The notes below the pieces were generated by a model. That model saw nothing but the letters and a program-made list of their open reading frames with translations. It searched no databases and was not told the origin of the DNA. DNA of 64,000 bases, taken from assembly GCF_014493765.1 (NCBI RefSeq), contig NZ_JACTVJ010000011.1:372001-436000 (forward strand), in the 5' to 3' direction. This DNA comes from Streptomyces polyasparticus (GTDB taxonomy: Bacteria; Actinomycetota; Actinomycetes; Streptomycetales; Streptomycetaceae). Positions 31,163 through 40,137 of the stretch are shown here, in pieces; position 1 is the first letter of the stretch; each line of letters opens with the position of its first letter. A program made the position numbers and the translations under genes.

Positions 31163-33658
31163 TCAGTGCATACGGCCCACAAGTTCCCTTAGCCGACGGG
31201 CATTTCGCAGTCGTTGTTCGTAGGTCGCGCCGAGGGTGAGCAGCAGTATTGCGGCAGCGGCGGGCGGCAGCCAGCGGGGGAGTGCGCCGACCACCTGCAC
31301 TGCGTACGGGGCGAGTTCGTGCAGGGCCACCAGGGCGAGCGTGACCCCGCCGAGCGTGAGCGGGGCCTGCAGGCGGTGGCGGGCGCCGAGCAAGGTGACG
31401 AGCAGAGCCGCCGAGCCGAGCAGGAGCGGGCGCAGCCAGTGCTCGTCGCCCCAGGCCGCGGCGAGGCTGGGCAGGAGCGTCACCGCGAGGCCGGGGCCGT
31501 ATGCCGTCCAGGACGAGGCCTCCGCGTCGCGGCGGCGGCGAAGGAGTCCGATCGCGAGGGCGGGGACGGTCACCGGGAGGGTGTACGCCTCGGGGGTGGT
31601 GATCTCCGATGCCGCAAGGCGGACCCAGGTGGCGAGCAGGAAGAGGGCGCCGGCGGTGTAGGCCGCGAGCGGGCGGCGGTCGGCGCGCAGGGCCGTGCCG
31701 GAGGCGATGACGCCGGTGAGGGCGAGCGCCAGGGACAGGGCCGGGGTGTGCGTCGCGGTGAGGCCGAGAGCCAGGGGCGCCGTGGCCGCGCCGGCCAGTT
31801 CCACGGGCAGTGCGTACGGCTTCGCGCGCAGCCGGGCGCCGAGCACGGCGGTGGCCGCCGGGATGACCAGGAGCGCGAACGCGGCGCGGTGTGCGGGCAG
31901 TTCGAGCGCGAAGGGGAGGGCCAGGGCGAGGCCGGCCGCGGCGGCGACGGCGGTGACGGCGAGCGTCGACTGGCGTGCGCCGGTCGGGTGCAGGGCCGTG
32001 GCGGCGACGGTCAGGGCCAGGAGGACGCCGAGTGCGGTGAGCGTGGCGCCCTCCGTGGCCAGGGCGAGCAGTGAGGCCGTGAGTGCGGAGGCGTAGAAGC
32101 AGGCCAGGGCCGTGACGGAGACGGCGCGGGCGGTGCCCATCCGTGTGCCGGTCGCGGGGCCCGTCCCCGTGCCGGTGGCTGTCTTCGCGTCGGGCGGGGC
32201 CTGTGAGGCCTCCGGCTCCGGGCGCTCTCCGGTGTCCGTACGCGGTGTCCTGCGGGCCGCGTGGACGGCCACGGCGAGGGCGAGCGCGGCCACGGACAGG
32301 TGGGCGGCCAGCTCGGCCGGGCGGGAGAGGTGCAGAGACAGAGGGAGCACGGCGAGCGCGGCCCAGAGGGCGGCAGTGGTGCCGGCGGCGGCGTGTACGC
32401 GCCACGCGCGGCCCGCGCCCAGGCGGTACGCACCCCAGAGCGTCACGGCGACGATCAGGAGCGCCGTCATCACGGCGAAGCCGTCCGCACCCGGTGTGGC
32501 CTTGCGGCCGGCGGCGCCCGACCACACGGCGTGGAGCTGCTCGGCCGCACCGAGCACGGATGTGCCGATCGCGGGCAGCGTCCAGGCCAGGACCAGGGCG
32601 CCCGCCGCGGCGGAGGTCCCGGCAACGCCCAGCCGTACCGGTCGCGGCAGCGAGCTTCGTACGAGCGTCAAAAGCGCGGCGGCGCAGAGGAGTTCGGCCA
32701 CCACGGACCAGTCGTCGGGCAGGGCGGCGCGCAGGACGCCGGCCGTCGCGACGAGGACGGCGAGCGCGGCCACCGCCGCCGCGCCGGTCGCGAGCTCGGT
32801 GCGCGGAGTGCGCCATGCCGGGTACAGGGCGATCGCGGCCGCGCACAGGAGGTGGGCGGCCGCCTCGGCGGCGGCCGCGGGCGTCTCGGCGGTGAAGGCC
32901 AGGCCGGTGGCCGTGAGCAGGCCGACCATTCCGGTCGTGGCGGCGCCCGCGCCGGCTGTCGCGCGGACGGCCAGTCGGGTCAGCCGCAGGGCGGCGGCCG
33001 TGGCGGCCGCGGAGGTGACGAGGAGGGCGGCGCTGAGGAGATGCGGGCCTGCGTCCGAGGCCGCCCACCACAGCAGAAGGGGGAGTTGGGCGGTGGCGAC
33101 GCCGGCCGGCAGGGGGAGGTGCAGGTCCTGCAGGAACAGGCCGTACGCCGTCCAGAGCGCGGCGAGTACCGCACAGGCGACGGCCGCGTAGGAGATCGGG
33201 TCGGTGTCCGGCAGGGCGGCGGTGTGCAGGGCGTACGCGTCCAGGACCGTCAGGAGCAGTCCGACCGCCGCGATCGCCTCGGCCGTCGAGGACAGGCCGC
33301 GGCGCAGCAGGACGGCCGGCAGGGCCAGCGCGCCGAGCGTGATCGTGGCGAGCACCGCGCTGCGGCCGCCGATGCCCATGGAGCCCCAGCTCACGACGGT
33401 GAAGGCGATGGCGCCGATGGCGAGCAGGATGCCGCCGAGGACGAGCAGCACGTTCTGGACACCCAGGGGAGCCGTCTCGCGGGGCCGGGGTGTCGGTGCG
33501 GGGCCGTTCCAGGCCCGCGCGGCCGGGGGTGCGCTCTGCTGCAGGACGCTGACCAGCCAGGCCCTGCGGGCCAGCAACTGGGCGCGGCGGGCGTCCAGTC
33601 GGGCGAGTTCGTGGTCGATGAGGCGCAGCTCGTCGGCCGGTGGCGGAATGCTCGTCAT
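31163..33658 (-). CDS. Large polytopic membrane protein (SCO7613 C-terminal-domain type)
   Basis: A protein of about 831 residues with a short coiled-coil-like N-terminus (LRLIDHELARLDARRAQLLA), a Pro-rich linker and more than 20 hydrophobic, Ala/Leu-rich segments. It matches what I recall as SCO7613 C-terminal domain membrane proteins in Streptomyces; their function is unknown. The start is uncertain: ATG 33658 or ATG 33682, neither with a clear ribosome-binding site. It is divergent from the SRPBCC gene, with a 9-bp inverted repeat between. Two identical tRNA-Val genes flank this pair of genes. Confidence 0.8.
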   Translation of the reverse strand: MTSIPPPADELRLIDHELARLDARRAQLLARRAWLVSVLQQSAPPAARAWNGPAPTPRPRETAPLGVQNVLLVLGGILLAIGAIAFTVVSWGSMGIGGRSAVLATITLGALALPAVLLRRGLSSTAEAIAAVGLLLTVLDAYALHTAALPDTDPISYAAVACAVLAALWTAYGLFLQDLHLPLPAGVATAQLPLLLWWAASDAGPHLLSAALLVTSAAATAAALRLTRLAVRATAGAGAATTGMVGLLTATGLAFTAETPAAAAEAAAHLLCAAAIALYPAWRTPRTELATGAAAVAALAVLVATAGVLRAALPDDWSVVAELLCAAALLTLVRSSLPRPVRLGVAGTSAAAGALVLAWTLPAIGTSVLGAAEQLHAVWSGAAGRKATPGADGFAVMTALLIVAVTLWGAYRLGAGRAWRVHAAAGTTAALWAALAVLPLSLHLSRPAELAAHLSVAALALAVAVHAARRTPRTDTGERPEPEASQAPPDAKTATGTGTGPATGTRMGTARAVSVTALACFYASALTASLLALATEGATLTALGVLLALTVAATALHPTGARQSTLAVTAVAAAAGLALALPFALELPAHRAAFALLVIPAATAVLGARLRAKPYALPVELAGAATAPLALGLTATHTPALSLALALTGVIASGTALRADRRPLAAYTAGALFLLATWVRLAASEITTPEAYTLPVTVPALAIGLLRRRRDAEASSWTAYGPGLAVTLLPSLAAAWGDEHWLRPLLLGSAALLVTLLGARHRLQAPLTLGGVTLALVALHELAPYAVQVVGALPRWLPPAAAAILLLTLGATYEQRLRNARRLRELVGRMH

Positions 33659-33700
33659 GTCACGGAGTGTGGTCCGCGTCATACGGCGGCGGATGCGCGC

Positions 33701-33726
33701 ACGTACTCATCTCCCGCTGAGTACGT
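33701..33726. promoter_or_regulatory. Inverted repeat in divergent intergenic region
   Basis: ACGTACTCA (33701-33709) and TGAGTACGT (33718-33726) form a perfect 9-bp inverted repeat with an 8-base spacer, 20 bases before the SRPBCC ATG. Likely operator, or a hairpin in the leader. Confidence 0.45.
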
Positions 33727-33746
33727 CCTGGGGCGACACTTGGGGC

Positions 33747-34193
33747 ATGGACTGGAGTCACTACCGCTTCCGGAGTGTCTGGGATCTGCCGGCCGCGCCG
33801 GATGCGGTGTTCCGGGTGCTCGAGGAGGTGGAGGCGTACCCCTCCTGGTGGCGGGAGATCCGCGAGACGATTCCGCACGACGAGGAGACCGGGGTGGTGC
33901 GGATCCGGTCCTTCCTGCCGTACGAGCTGCTGGTCACCGTCCGCTCCGTACGGCGTGATCCCGTCGCCGGAGTGCTCGAAGTGGCCGCGAGCGGGGACCT
34001 CCTGGGGTGGGCCCGGTGGACCGTCTCCTCGTACGACGGCGGCGCGCGGGCGCTGTACGAGCAGGAAGTGCGGGTGCAGCGGGGGCTGATGCGGCGGTTC
34101 GCGGTGCCGGGACGGCCGGTGTTCCTGCTCAACCACGCGCTGATGATGCGCAATGGGAGACGTGGGCTGCGGGCCCACCTGCAACGAGTTTGA
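33747..34193 (+). CDS. SRPBCC-superfamily protein (polyketide cyclase/START-like)
   Basis: A 148-residue protein of the START/Bet v1 fold that binds a hydrophobic ligand in a deep pocket. WDLPAAPDAVFRVLEEVEAYPSWW is a typical N-terminus (shown here in part as PDAVFRVLEEVEAYPSWW), and the C-terminal helix contains RPVFLLNHALMMRNGRRGL. No polyketide cluster surrounds it, so a housekeeping lipid-binding role is more likely than cyclase activity. The start is ATG 33747. The stop codon lies inside the -35 box of the following tRNA promoter. Confidence 0.83.
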   Translation: MDWSHYRFRSVWDLPAAPDAVFRVLEEVEAYPSWWREIRETIPHDEETGVVRIRSFLPYELLVTVRSVRRDPVAGVLEVAASGDLLGWARWTVSSYDGGARALYEQEVRVQRGLMRRFAVPGRPVFLLNHALMMRNGRRGLRAHLQRV

Positions 34194-34219
34194 ACGAGAC
34201 CCGCCTCGACCTGTATGGT
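34190..34219 (+). promoter_or_regulatory. Promoter of tRNA-Val(CAC) copy 2
   Basis: TTGAAC (34190-34195), an 18-base spacer and TATGGT (34214-34219) lie 13 bases before the mature tRNA 5' end. The -35 overlaps the SRPBCC stop codon. Confidence 0.75.
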
Positions 34220-34232
34220 TCAGTGCGTTCCC

Positions 34233-34304
34233 GGGCGATTAGCTCAGTGGGAGAGCGCTTCGTTCACACCGAAGAGGTCACTGGTTCGAACCCAGTATCG
34301 CCCA
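34233..34304 (+). tRNA. tRNA-Val(CAC), copy 2
   Basis: A 72-base sequence identical to the copy at 30981; anticodon CAC in loop TTCACAC, discriminator A, CCA not encoded. It has its own promoter and a downstream hairpin. Confidence 0.97.
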
Positions 34305-34317
34305 CGCTACGGGAGTA

Positions 34318-34353
34318 GGGAGTCGTGTCCGCGGAAAGCGCGGACCGGCTCCC
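34318..34353. terminator. Terminator hairpin after tRNA-Val(CAC) copy 2
   Basis: GGGAG/CTCCC outer stem and GTCCGC/GCGGAC inner stem with an internal loop. Further short hairpins follow to 34420. Confidence 0.6.
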
Positions 34354-34438
34354 TTCGCCGTTTCTGCGCGGCTTCGCCGCGCGTAGCGGGGGCTTCGCCA
34401 CCCGCACCCCCTCGCTGTAGCCGGGCGTGGCCGGAAAA

Positions 34439-35164
34439 TCAGGCCGCGGCCGGGAGCTCCGGGCGCAGGGGCCAGGCCGGGTCGACCGCCTCCATGGTGC
34501 CGGTGCGGGCGAACCAGGCCTGCAGGCCGCGGGTCTGCGCCGCGTGCCAGACCGCCTGGAGCGAGTGCAGCTCGGCAGGGTTGAGACGTTCGAGACGGGC
34601 CGCGAAGCGGCGTCCGATCTGGCGGATCACATCGAGGGACGCCCGGGCGTCGGCGGCCGCGTCATGGGCGCCCGCCAGCTCCACGCCGTAGTGCTCGCAC
34701 AGGTCCGTCAGGGTGCGGCGGCCCTTGCGGTAGCGGTCCAGGTGCTTGTCGAGGACGCGCGGGTCGAGCACGCACAGCGGGTTGTTCTCCAGATAGCGGC
34801 CCAGGGACGACGCGCGGTGGCGGCGTAACTCCCGGTCGAGCAGCGTCAGGTCGAACGGTGCGTTCATGACGACCAAGGGCCGTCCCGACGCGTTGAGTTC
34901 GGCCAGCTCGCGGGCTATCTCCTCCATCACGGGGGAGGGCCAGCGGCCGTTGCGCTGCAGATGGTCGTCGGTCAGGCCGTGTACTTCCGTGGCGCCCGCG
35001 GGCACCGGTATCCCCGGGTTGACCAGCCAGCGGATCGTCCGCGCCCGCGCTCCCGCGGAGTCCTGGACCACGATCGCGGCGGACACGATGCGGTCGGTTT
35101 CCACGTCCACGCCGGTGGTTTCGGTGTCGAATGCGGCCAGGGGTCCCTCGTACCAGCACGTCAT
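34439..35164 (-). CDS. 3'-5' exonuclease, DnaQ/DEDDh family
   Basis: A 241-residue single-domain exonuclease. Exo I is AAFDTETTGVD (catalytic Asp and Glu), Exo II is VVMNAPFDLTLLDREL, and Exo III is HDAAADARA with the His and Asp of the DEDDh type. It resembles the epsilon-like proofreading or RNase-T-like exonucleases of actinomycetes; whether it works with a DNA polymerase III is unknown. CAGGGAG lies about 11 bases before ATG 35164. The C-terminal 60 residues (LNPAELHSLQAVWHAAQ) are a conserved extension. Confidence 0.92.
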   Translation of the reverse strand: MTCWYEGPLAAFDTETTGVDVETDRIVSAAIVVQDSAGARARTIRWLVNPGIPVPAGATEVHGLTDDHLQRNGRWPSPVMEEIARELAELNASGRPLVVMNAPFDLTLLDRELRRHRASSLGRYLENNPLCVLDPRVLDKHLDRYRKGRRTLTDLCEHYGVELAGAHDAAADARASLDVIRQIGRRFAARLERLNPAELHSLQAVWHAAQTRGLQAWFARTGTMEAVDPAWPLRPELPAAA

Positions 35165-35285
35165 AGTGATGCAACTCCCTGTTCATTCCTGGCAGATGAT
35201 GCGCTACCCCTGCCCCGACCTGGTGATGCCCGGCCCGTTTGCGGCGTATGCCGACCGGTCACAACACAAGTGACGGAAACGGCAG

Positions 35286-35315
35286 TTGACCGCCCGTCAC
35301 GGGAGAATCTTTACT
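35286..35315 (+). promoter_or_regulatory. Candidate promoter of the DUF4365 gene
   Basis: TTGACC (35286-35291), an 18-base spacer and TTTACT (35310-35315), about 65 bases before the ATG. Confidence 0.5.
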
Positions 35316-35378
35316 TTTCGATCACCTCGGCCCGCCCTGCGGGGCCGGGGTTCGGTCCCACCGGAAGGCTCGTCGACC

Positions 35379-35945
35379 ATGGCGCTCGCGCAGCCCGAAA
35401 ACAGTGGGCTGCTGCCCGAGCGGACCGCACCGCTGCGCGGCACCCTTGCCACCACCGCCTGCATGGAGACCCTGCAGGTGGGATATCTGCACGCCGTCGC
35501 GGCCGCCGCCGGGTGCTCCCTGTCGCAGCCCTTTCCGGACAACGGGATCGACTGGCACGTCAGCCACAGCGCACCCGGGCACGCGATCGACGACGAGGTC
35601 ACCATCAAGGTGCAGCTCAAGGCCACGTACCAGACGGCGCCCAACCCCCCGGGCTCCGCCTTCTCGTTCACGCTCGACAACGAGCATCTGGCGAAGCTGG
35701 CCCGTACTCCCGTATCGGTGCACAAGATCCTGGTGGTGATGCTCGTGCCGCGTTCGCGGGAGGACTGGCTCAGAGCGAGCCATGACCGGCTCGATCTGCG
35801 GCACTGCTGCTACTGGGTCAACCTCGCCGGACACCGGATCACCGGCCGGCGCCGGACCACCGTACGCATACCGACGGCACGGATATTCGACGACCGGGCG
35901 CTCTGCGAGATCATGACGCGGGTCGGGACGGGAGGCAGGCCGTGA
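35379..35945 (+). CDS. DUF4365 domain protein, possible PD-(D/E)xK-like nuclease
   Basis: A 188-residue protein. I recognise the DUF4365 pattern: AGCSLSQPFPDNGIDWHV, then VTIKVQLKATYQ, then TLDNEHLAKL and KILVVMLVP. The Asp of GIDW and the QLK of VQLKAT match the D...(E/Q)xK arrangement of Mrr-like restriction endonucleases, so a nuclease fold is plausible, although no activity is established. GGAAGG lies 11 bases before ATG 35379. Its stop overlaps the next gene (GTGA), forming a two-gene unit with the OB-like protein. Confidence 0.8.
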   Translation: MALAQPENSGLLPERTAPLRGTLATTACMETLQVGYLHAVAAAAGCSLSQPFPDNGIDWHVSHSAPGHAIDDEVTIKVQLKATYQTAPNPPGSAFSFTLDNEHLAKLARTPVSVHKILVVMLVPRSREDWLRASHDRLDLRHCCYWVNLAGHRITGRRRTTVRIPTARIFDDRALCEIMTRVGTGGRP

Positions 35946-37153
35946 TGCAGCACCGACCGACCGACGAACCGTTGAGGCCGCACCCTGTCGACGGGTTCGA
36001 GGCCGCCCCCGCTACGCGGGTAGACCCCGCCGTGCTGCGGGAGTTGCTCGACCGGCACGGCTGGCGGCGGCGTGGTGGCGCCGCCGGGCGCTATGCGCGC
36101 TGGACGCCGCCGGGCGGTTCCTCGACCACGAGTCTGCTCGTGCCCGAGAGCCGCGCCTTCCCCGACAGCGAGGATCTGCTCGACGAGGCGCTGCTCGCGC
36201 TGTCCCGCAGCGCCGCGCCGTCCGCACGCGAGGTGCTCGTGGCGCTCGCGCTGCCGAGCGACGAGGTGCGCTGGTCGCGCGATGTGCCGGCCGGGCCCGC
36301 GGGCACCGCGCCCTGGGCGGTGGAGGAGGAACTGCGGGGCGCGGCAAGGAGGATGCTGATCGCCGGGGCGCTCGCGCTGCGCGGACGCGCCGGGTACTAC
36401 GGGGCCCGGCACCGCCGCCCCGCCACCGGTTCGCTCCGGGAGCTTCTGGTCGGACCCGCGCCCGGCGGCCGCGAACTGACGGCGTTCGTGCCCGTCGAGA
36501 CTGGCCGCTCTCTTGTCGTACGGCTGCATCATGCGCTGTACGCGGCCAGGGAGGCCATCGACTATCAGCGGGCCACCGGTGGGATGGAGGCCTTCGACAC
36601 GGCGATCGAGGCCGGCGTCAGCCAGGAGCTGACCGAGGCGGTCGTCGCGCTGGTGCGCGGCACCGAGGGCGCGCGCGTCACCTTCGCCTGGGCGCCCGCG
36701 GCCGGGGTGCCCGAGGGGTGCGCGCCGCGGCCCGAGGCCGTGGAGTTCTCGCCCGGTGATCTTCCGGTGCTCCGGGAGGCGGGTGCGCGCTACCTGCGCG
36801 AGGAGCCCGCCCTTCCCGTACGGATCACCGGCACCGTCGTACGGATGCGGCGCAACGGGCCGCGGGGCATGGGCACGGTGCGGCTGAGGGTCATCGCGGG
36901 CGCGGACGTGCCGCATGTGCGCCTCAGCCTGGACGAGGAGGCGTACCGGATCGCGGGCAGCGCGCACCTGGTCGGGCTGCCGATCCGGGTCAGCGGGCGC
37001 CTGGAGAGCAGGGGCGGGTTCCGGCGGCTCACGGGGGCGTCGGATGTGGTCCCGGTGCAGGTGGATGAGGCGGTGCGGGATCGGATGATGAAGTCGCTGC
37101 AGGAGAACCTGGACTTCTTCGAGGAGGCCTGCGCCGGCGAGGACGGGGACTGA
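35942..37153 (+). CDS. Hypothetical protein, partner of DUF4365 protein, with OB-like C-terminal domain
   Basis: A protein of 403 residues (402 if it starts at ATG 35945), not assigned to a named family. No signal peptide or membrane segments. The C-terminal 100 residues, with VRITGTVVRMRRNGP, LRVIAGADVPHVRLSLD and GLPIRVSGRLESRGG, alternate strands in the manner of an OB fold. The middle carries a Tyr/Arg-rich helical region (RLHHALYAAREAIDYQ). The GTG overlaps the DUF4365 stop, so the pair is probably made in fixed ratio. A 23-base direct repeat spans the stop codon. Confidence 0.7.
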   Translation: MMQHRPTDEPLRPHPVDGFEAAPATRVDPAVLRELLDRHGWRRRGGAAGRYARWTPPGGSSTTSLLVPESRAFPDSEDLLDEALLALSRSAAPSAREVLVALALPSDEVRWSRDVPAGPAGTAPWAVEEELRGAARRMLIAGALALRGRAGYYGARHRRPATGSLRELLVGPAPGGRELTAFVPVETGRSLVVRLHHALYAAREAIDYQRATGGMEAFDTAIEAGVSQELTEAVVALVRGTEGARVTFAWAPAAGVPEGCAPRPEAVEFSPGDLPVLREAGARYLREEPALPVRITGTVVRMRRNGPRGMGTVRLRVIAGADVPHVRLSLDEEAYRIAGSAHLVGLPIRVSGRLESRGGFRRLTGASDVVPVQVDEAVRDRMMKSLQENLDFFEEACAGEDGD

Positions 37154-37173
37154 AGGGCTTCGAGGACGGGGAC
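37138..37173. repeat. Direct repeat spanning a stop codon
   Basis: CGAGGACGGGGAC occurs at 37138-37150 (last codons of the OB-like protein gene) and 37161-37173 (after the TGA), period 23. Confidence 0.8.
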
Positions 37174-37264
37174 CGAGGGGGCGCGTGGGCGGGTGCCGGG
37201 CGGCCCGTGGCCGGGGGCTGCGGGGGGCCGGGTAACCGTTTCGCGATCGGTGGGGTCGGCTCGG

Positions 37265-37270
37265 TACGAT
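37265..37270 (+). promoter_or_regulatory. Candidate -10 box of thrS
   Basis: TACGAT lies about 55 bases before the thrS GTG; GGAGAG at 37316-37321 is the ribosome-binding site. The 172-base gap shows no T-box specifier or terminator. Confidence 0.4.
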
Positions 37271-37325
37271 TCGATCTGCGTGGCCATTCGTACGGCGACG
37301 CCACCCCTTCAGCTAGGAGAGACCC

Positions 37326-39305
37326 GTGTCTGACGTCCGTGTGATCATCCAACGCGATTCCGAGCGGGAAGAACGCGTGGTGACTACGGGCACTACGGCC
37401 GCGGAGCTCTTCGCCGGCGAGCGCACCATCGTCGCCGTCCGGGTCGCGGGCGAGCTCAAGGACCTCGCGTACGAGCCGGCCGACGGCGACGAGGTCGAGG
37501 CCGTCGAGGTCTCGTCCCAGGACGGTCTGAACATCCTGCGCCACTCCACCGCGCACGTCATGGCGCAGGCCGTGCAGGAGCTGTTCCCCGAGGCCAAGCT
37601 CGGTATCGGCCCGCCCATCAAGGACGGCTTCTACTACGACTTCGACGTCAAGGAGCCCTTCACCCCCGAGGACCTCAAGCGCATCGAGAAGAAGATGCAG
37701 GAGATCCAGAAGCGGGGGCAGCGCTTCTCGCGCCGTGTCACCACCGACGAGGACGCTCGCGTCGAGCTCGCCGACGAGCCGTACAAGCTGGAGCTCATCG
37801 GCCTCAAGGGCAATGCCGCGCAGGCTGCCGACGGCGCGGACGCCGAGGTGGGCGCCGGCGAGCTGACCATCTACGACAACCTGGACGCCAAGACCGGTGA
37901 CCTGTGCTGGAAGGACCTCTGCCGCGGTCCCCACCTGCCCACCACCCGTGTCATCCCCGCGTTCAAGCTGATGCGCTCGGCCGCCGCGTACTGGCGCGGC
38001 AGCGAGAAGAACCCGCAGCTGCAGCGCATCTACGGCACCGCGTGGCCGTCGAAGGACGAGCTCAAGGCGTACCTGGACTTCCTGGCCGAGGCCGAGAAGC
38101 GCGACCACCGCAAGCTGGGCGCGGAGCTCGATCTGTTCTCCTTCCCGGAGGAGCTCGGCCCCGGTCTCGCGGTGTTCCACCCCAAGGGCGGTGTGATCCG
38201 CAAGGTCATGGAGGACTACTCGCGCAAGGCGCACGAGACCTCCGGCTACGAGTTCGTGAACACCCCGCACATCTCGAAGGAGAAGCTCTTCGAGATCTCG
38301 GGTCATCTGCCGCACTACTCGGACGGCATGTTCCCGCCCATCGAGTTCGACGAGCAGAACTACCGCCTCAAGGCGATGAACTGCCCGATGCACAACCTGA
38401 TCTTCAAGTCCCGCGGCCGCTCGTACCGTGAACTGCCGCTGCGGCTCTTCGAGTTCGGCACCGTGTACCGGTACGAGAAGTCGGGCGTCGTGCACGGGCT
38501 GACCCGCTCGCGCGGCTTCACCCAGGACGACTCGCACATCTACTGCACCAAGGAGCAGATGCCGGACGAGCTCGACACGCTCCTGACCTTCGTGCTCGAC
38601 CTGCTGCGCGACTACGGTCTGACCGAGTTCGAGCTGGAGCTGTCCACTCGCGACGACTCCGACAAGTTCATCGGCACCGACGAGGACTGGGCCGAGGCCA
38701 CCGAGGCGCTGCGGCTCGCGGCCGAGAAGCAGAACCTGCCGCTGGTCGCCGACCCGGGTGGTGCCGCGTACTACGGGCCGAAGATCTCCGTGCAGGTCAA
38801 GGACGCGATCGGCCGGTCCTGGCAGATGTCGACCATCCAGGTCGACTTCAACCAGCCCAAGCGCTTCAACCTCGAGTACACCGCGGGCGACGGTTCGCGT
38901 CAGCAGCCGGTCATGATCCACCGCGCGCTGTTCGGTTCGATCGAGCGGTTCTTCGGTGTGCTCCTTGAGCACTACGCGGGTGCGTTCCCGGCGTGGCTGG
39001 CCCCCGTGCAGGCCGTCGGTATCCCGATCGGGGACGCGCACGTGGAGTACCTGGAGGAGTTCGCGTCCAAGGCGCGTGCGCAGGGTCTGCGGGTCGAGGT
39101 CGACTCCTCCTCGGACCGTATGCAGAAGAAGATCCGCAACCAGCAGAAGGCCAAGGTGCCCTTCATGGTCATCGCGGGCGACGAGGACATGAACGCCGGT
39201 TCGGTGTCCTTCCGCTACCGCGACGGCTCGCAGGAGAACGGCATCCCGGTCGACGAGGCCATCGCGAAGATCGCGAAGGTGGTCGAGGAGCGGGTGCAGA
39301 TCTGA
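37326..39305 (+). CDS. thrS: Threonyl-tRNA synthetase
   Basis: A class II aminoacyl-tRNA synthetase of 659 residues that charges tRNA-Thr in the cytoplasm. The N-terminal TGS-like segment ([15 protein letters not shown]...) is followed by the editing domain with [12 protein letters not shown]. The catalytic core has the zinc-binding MNCPMHN, motif 2 [19 protein letters not shown] and motif 3 [15 protein letters not shown]. The C-terminal anticodon-binding domain ends near [12 protein letters not shown] 37326 follows GGAGAGACCC. Length is typical. A triplicated CGTACGAG motif follows the stop, then a strong terminator. Confidence 0.97.
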   Translation: MSDVRVIIQRDSEREERVVTTGTTAAELFAGERTIVAVRVAGELKDLAYEPADGDEVEAVEVSSQDGLNILRHSTAHVMAQAVQELFPEAKLGIGPPIKDGFYYDFDVKEPFTPEDLKRIEKKMQEIQKRGQRFSRRVTTDEDARVELADEPYKLELIGLKGNAAQAADGADAEVGAGELTIYDNLDAKTGDLCWKDLCRGPHLPTTRVIPAFKLMRSAAAYWRGSEKNPQLQRIYGTAWPSKDELKAYLDFLAEAEKRDHRKLGAELDLFSFPEELGPGLAVFHPKGGVIRKVMEDYSRKAHETSGYEFVNTPHISKEKLFEISGHLPHYSDGMFPPIEFDEQNYRLKAMNCPMHNLIFKSRGRSYRELPLRLFEFGTVYRYEKSGVVHGLTRSRGFTQDDSHIYCTKEQMPDELDTLLTFVLDLLRDYGLTEFELELSTRDDSDKFIGTDEDWAEATEALRLAAEKQNLPLVADPGGAAYYGPKISVQVKDAIGRSWQMSTIQVDFNQPKRFNLEYTAGDGSRQQPVMIHRALFGSIERFFGVLLEHYAGAFPAWLAPVQAVGIPIGDAHVEYLEEFASKARAQGLRVEVDSSSDRMQKKIRNQQKAKVPFMVIAGDEDMNAGSVSFRYRDGSQENGIPVDEAIAKIAKVVEERVQI

Positions 39306-39317
39306 TCTGCTGCGCGT

Positions 39318-39355
39318 TCCGTACGAGTTGGCTGTACGAGTTGTTCCGTACGAGG
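39318..39355. repeat. Short direct repeats after thrS
   Basis: GTACGAG occurs three times (about 39321, 39334 and 39348) with TTG and TTCC in between, directly after the thrS stop. Confidence 0.7.
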
Positions 39356-39382
39356 CCCCGGGCGTGCTGCCCGGGGCCTCGT
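39350..39382. terminator. Bidirectional terminator, thrS and potassium channel gene
   Basis: A perfect 14-bp stem (39350-39363 with 39369-39382) with a 5-base loop between convergent genes. Confidence 0.85.
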
Positions 39383-39395
39383 GCCGTCGCGGGGG

Positions 39396-40058
39396 TCAGC
39401 GCCTGTTGCGGGCCCGGCGCTTGGCGTCCTCAAGCGTGAAGACCTGGATCAGCCAGGACGAGAACGAACCGGTCACCGCGCCGAGCAGGCCGAGGCCGCA
39501 GGCCATCAGGGCGACCGCGACGAGACGGCCCACGGGGGTGACGGGGGCCTTGTCGCCGTAGCCGACGGTCGAGAGCGTGCTGCAGGTCCACCAGACCGCG
39601 TCGCCGAAGGTGGTGATGTTCGCGCCGGGTGCGAGGCGTTCGTGGTGGTAGACGGCCAGGGCGCCGGCGAAGCCGAGCAGCAGAACCGAGAGACCGGCGT
39701 AGACCATGACGCGGGCGTACAGGCTCAGGCGGGGTTCGCCGTGCCGCATCTGGATGGCCTCGTAGAGGCGGACCACGCGCAGCGGGCGCAGGAGCGGCAG
39801 GAGCAGGACCAAGGTCTCCAGCCAGTGCGTGCGGATGTACTTCAGGCCGCGGCCGCTCATCCGCCAGCGCACCCCGTAGTCCACGGCGAACAGGGCCCAG
39901 GCGCCGAGGACCACGGCGAAACAGACGTGGCGCCAGACCTGGGGCATGTCGTGCACGAGGACCTGGGCGGCGTAGGCGCCGAGGAACAGCATCGAGCCGA
40001 CCGCGAGCGGGATTTCGGTGCGCCTGCGCCAGCGCTCCTGCGGGCTGTCGTGATCCAT
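39396..40058 (-). CDS. Potassium channel protein (voltage-gated-like, 6TM)
   Basis: A 220-residue ion channel. The selectivity filter is TVGYGD in WWTCSTLSTVGYGDKAPVTP, flanked by two pore helices. Upstream lie about four helices, one of which is Arg-rich (LLLPLLRPLRVVRLYEAI) like a reduced voltage sensor. The protein is shorter than KvAP and lacks a cytoplasmic RCK domain. The start at 40058 has only a weak ribosome-binding site; longer in-frame starts reach 40178. Divergent from the HIT gene. Confidence 0.88.
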   Translation of the reverse strand: MDHDSPQERWRRRTEIPLAVGSMLFLGAYAAQVLVHDMPQVWRHVCFAVVLGAWALFAVDYGVRWRMSGRGLKYIRTHWLETLVLLLPLLRPLRVVRLYEAIQMRHGEPRLSLYARVMVYAGLSVLLLGFAGALAVYHHERLAPGANITTFGDAVWWTCSTLSTVGYGDKAPVTPVGRLVAVALMACGLGLLGAVTGSFSSWLIQVFTLEDAKRRARNRR

Positions 40059-40124
40059 CCGGTCAGCTTCGCCGCAGGGGTCGCCGGGAGGGCCCCGGCG
40101 ACACGCTGCGAACGGGCGAAGCCA

Positions 40125-40130
40125 TATGCT
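40125..40130 (+). promoter_or_regulatory. Candidate -10 box for a leaderless HIT gene
   Basis: TATGCT ends exactly 7 bases before ATG 40138; no ribosome-binding site is seen. Confidence 0.5.
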
Positions 40131-40137
40131 GCACAGC

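Noticed and set aside
33747-34193. Polyketide cyclase implying a biosynthetic cluster
   Set aside because: The SRPBCC fold is generic, and no polyketide synthase or tailoring gene is present.
37154-37325. A T-box leader for thrS
   Set aside because: The gap is short, with no T-box consensus, specifier loop or terminator hairpin.
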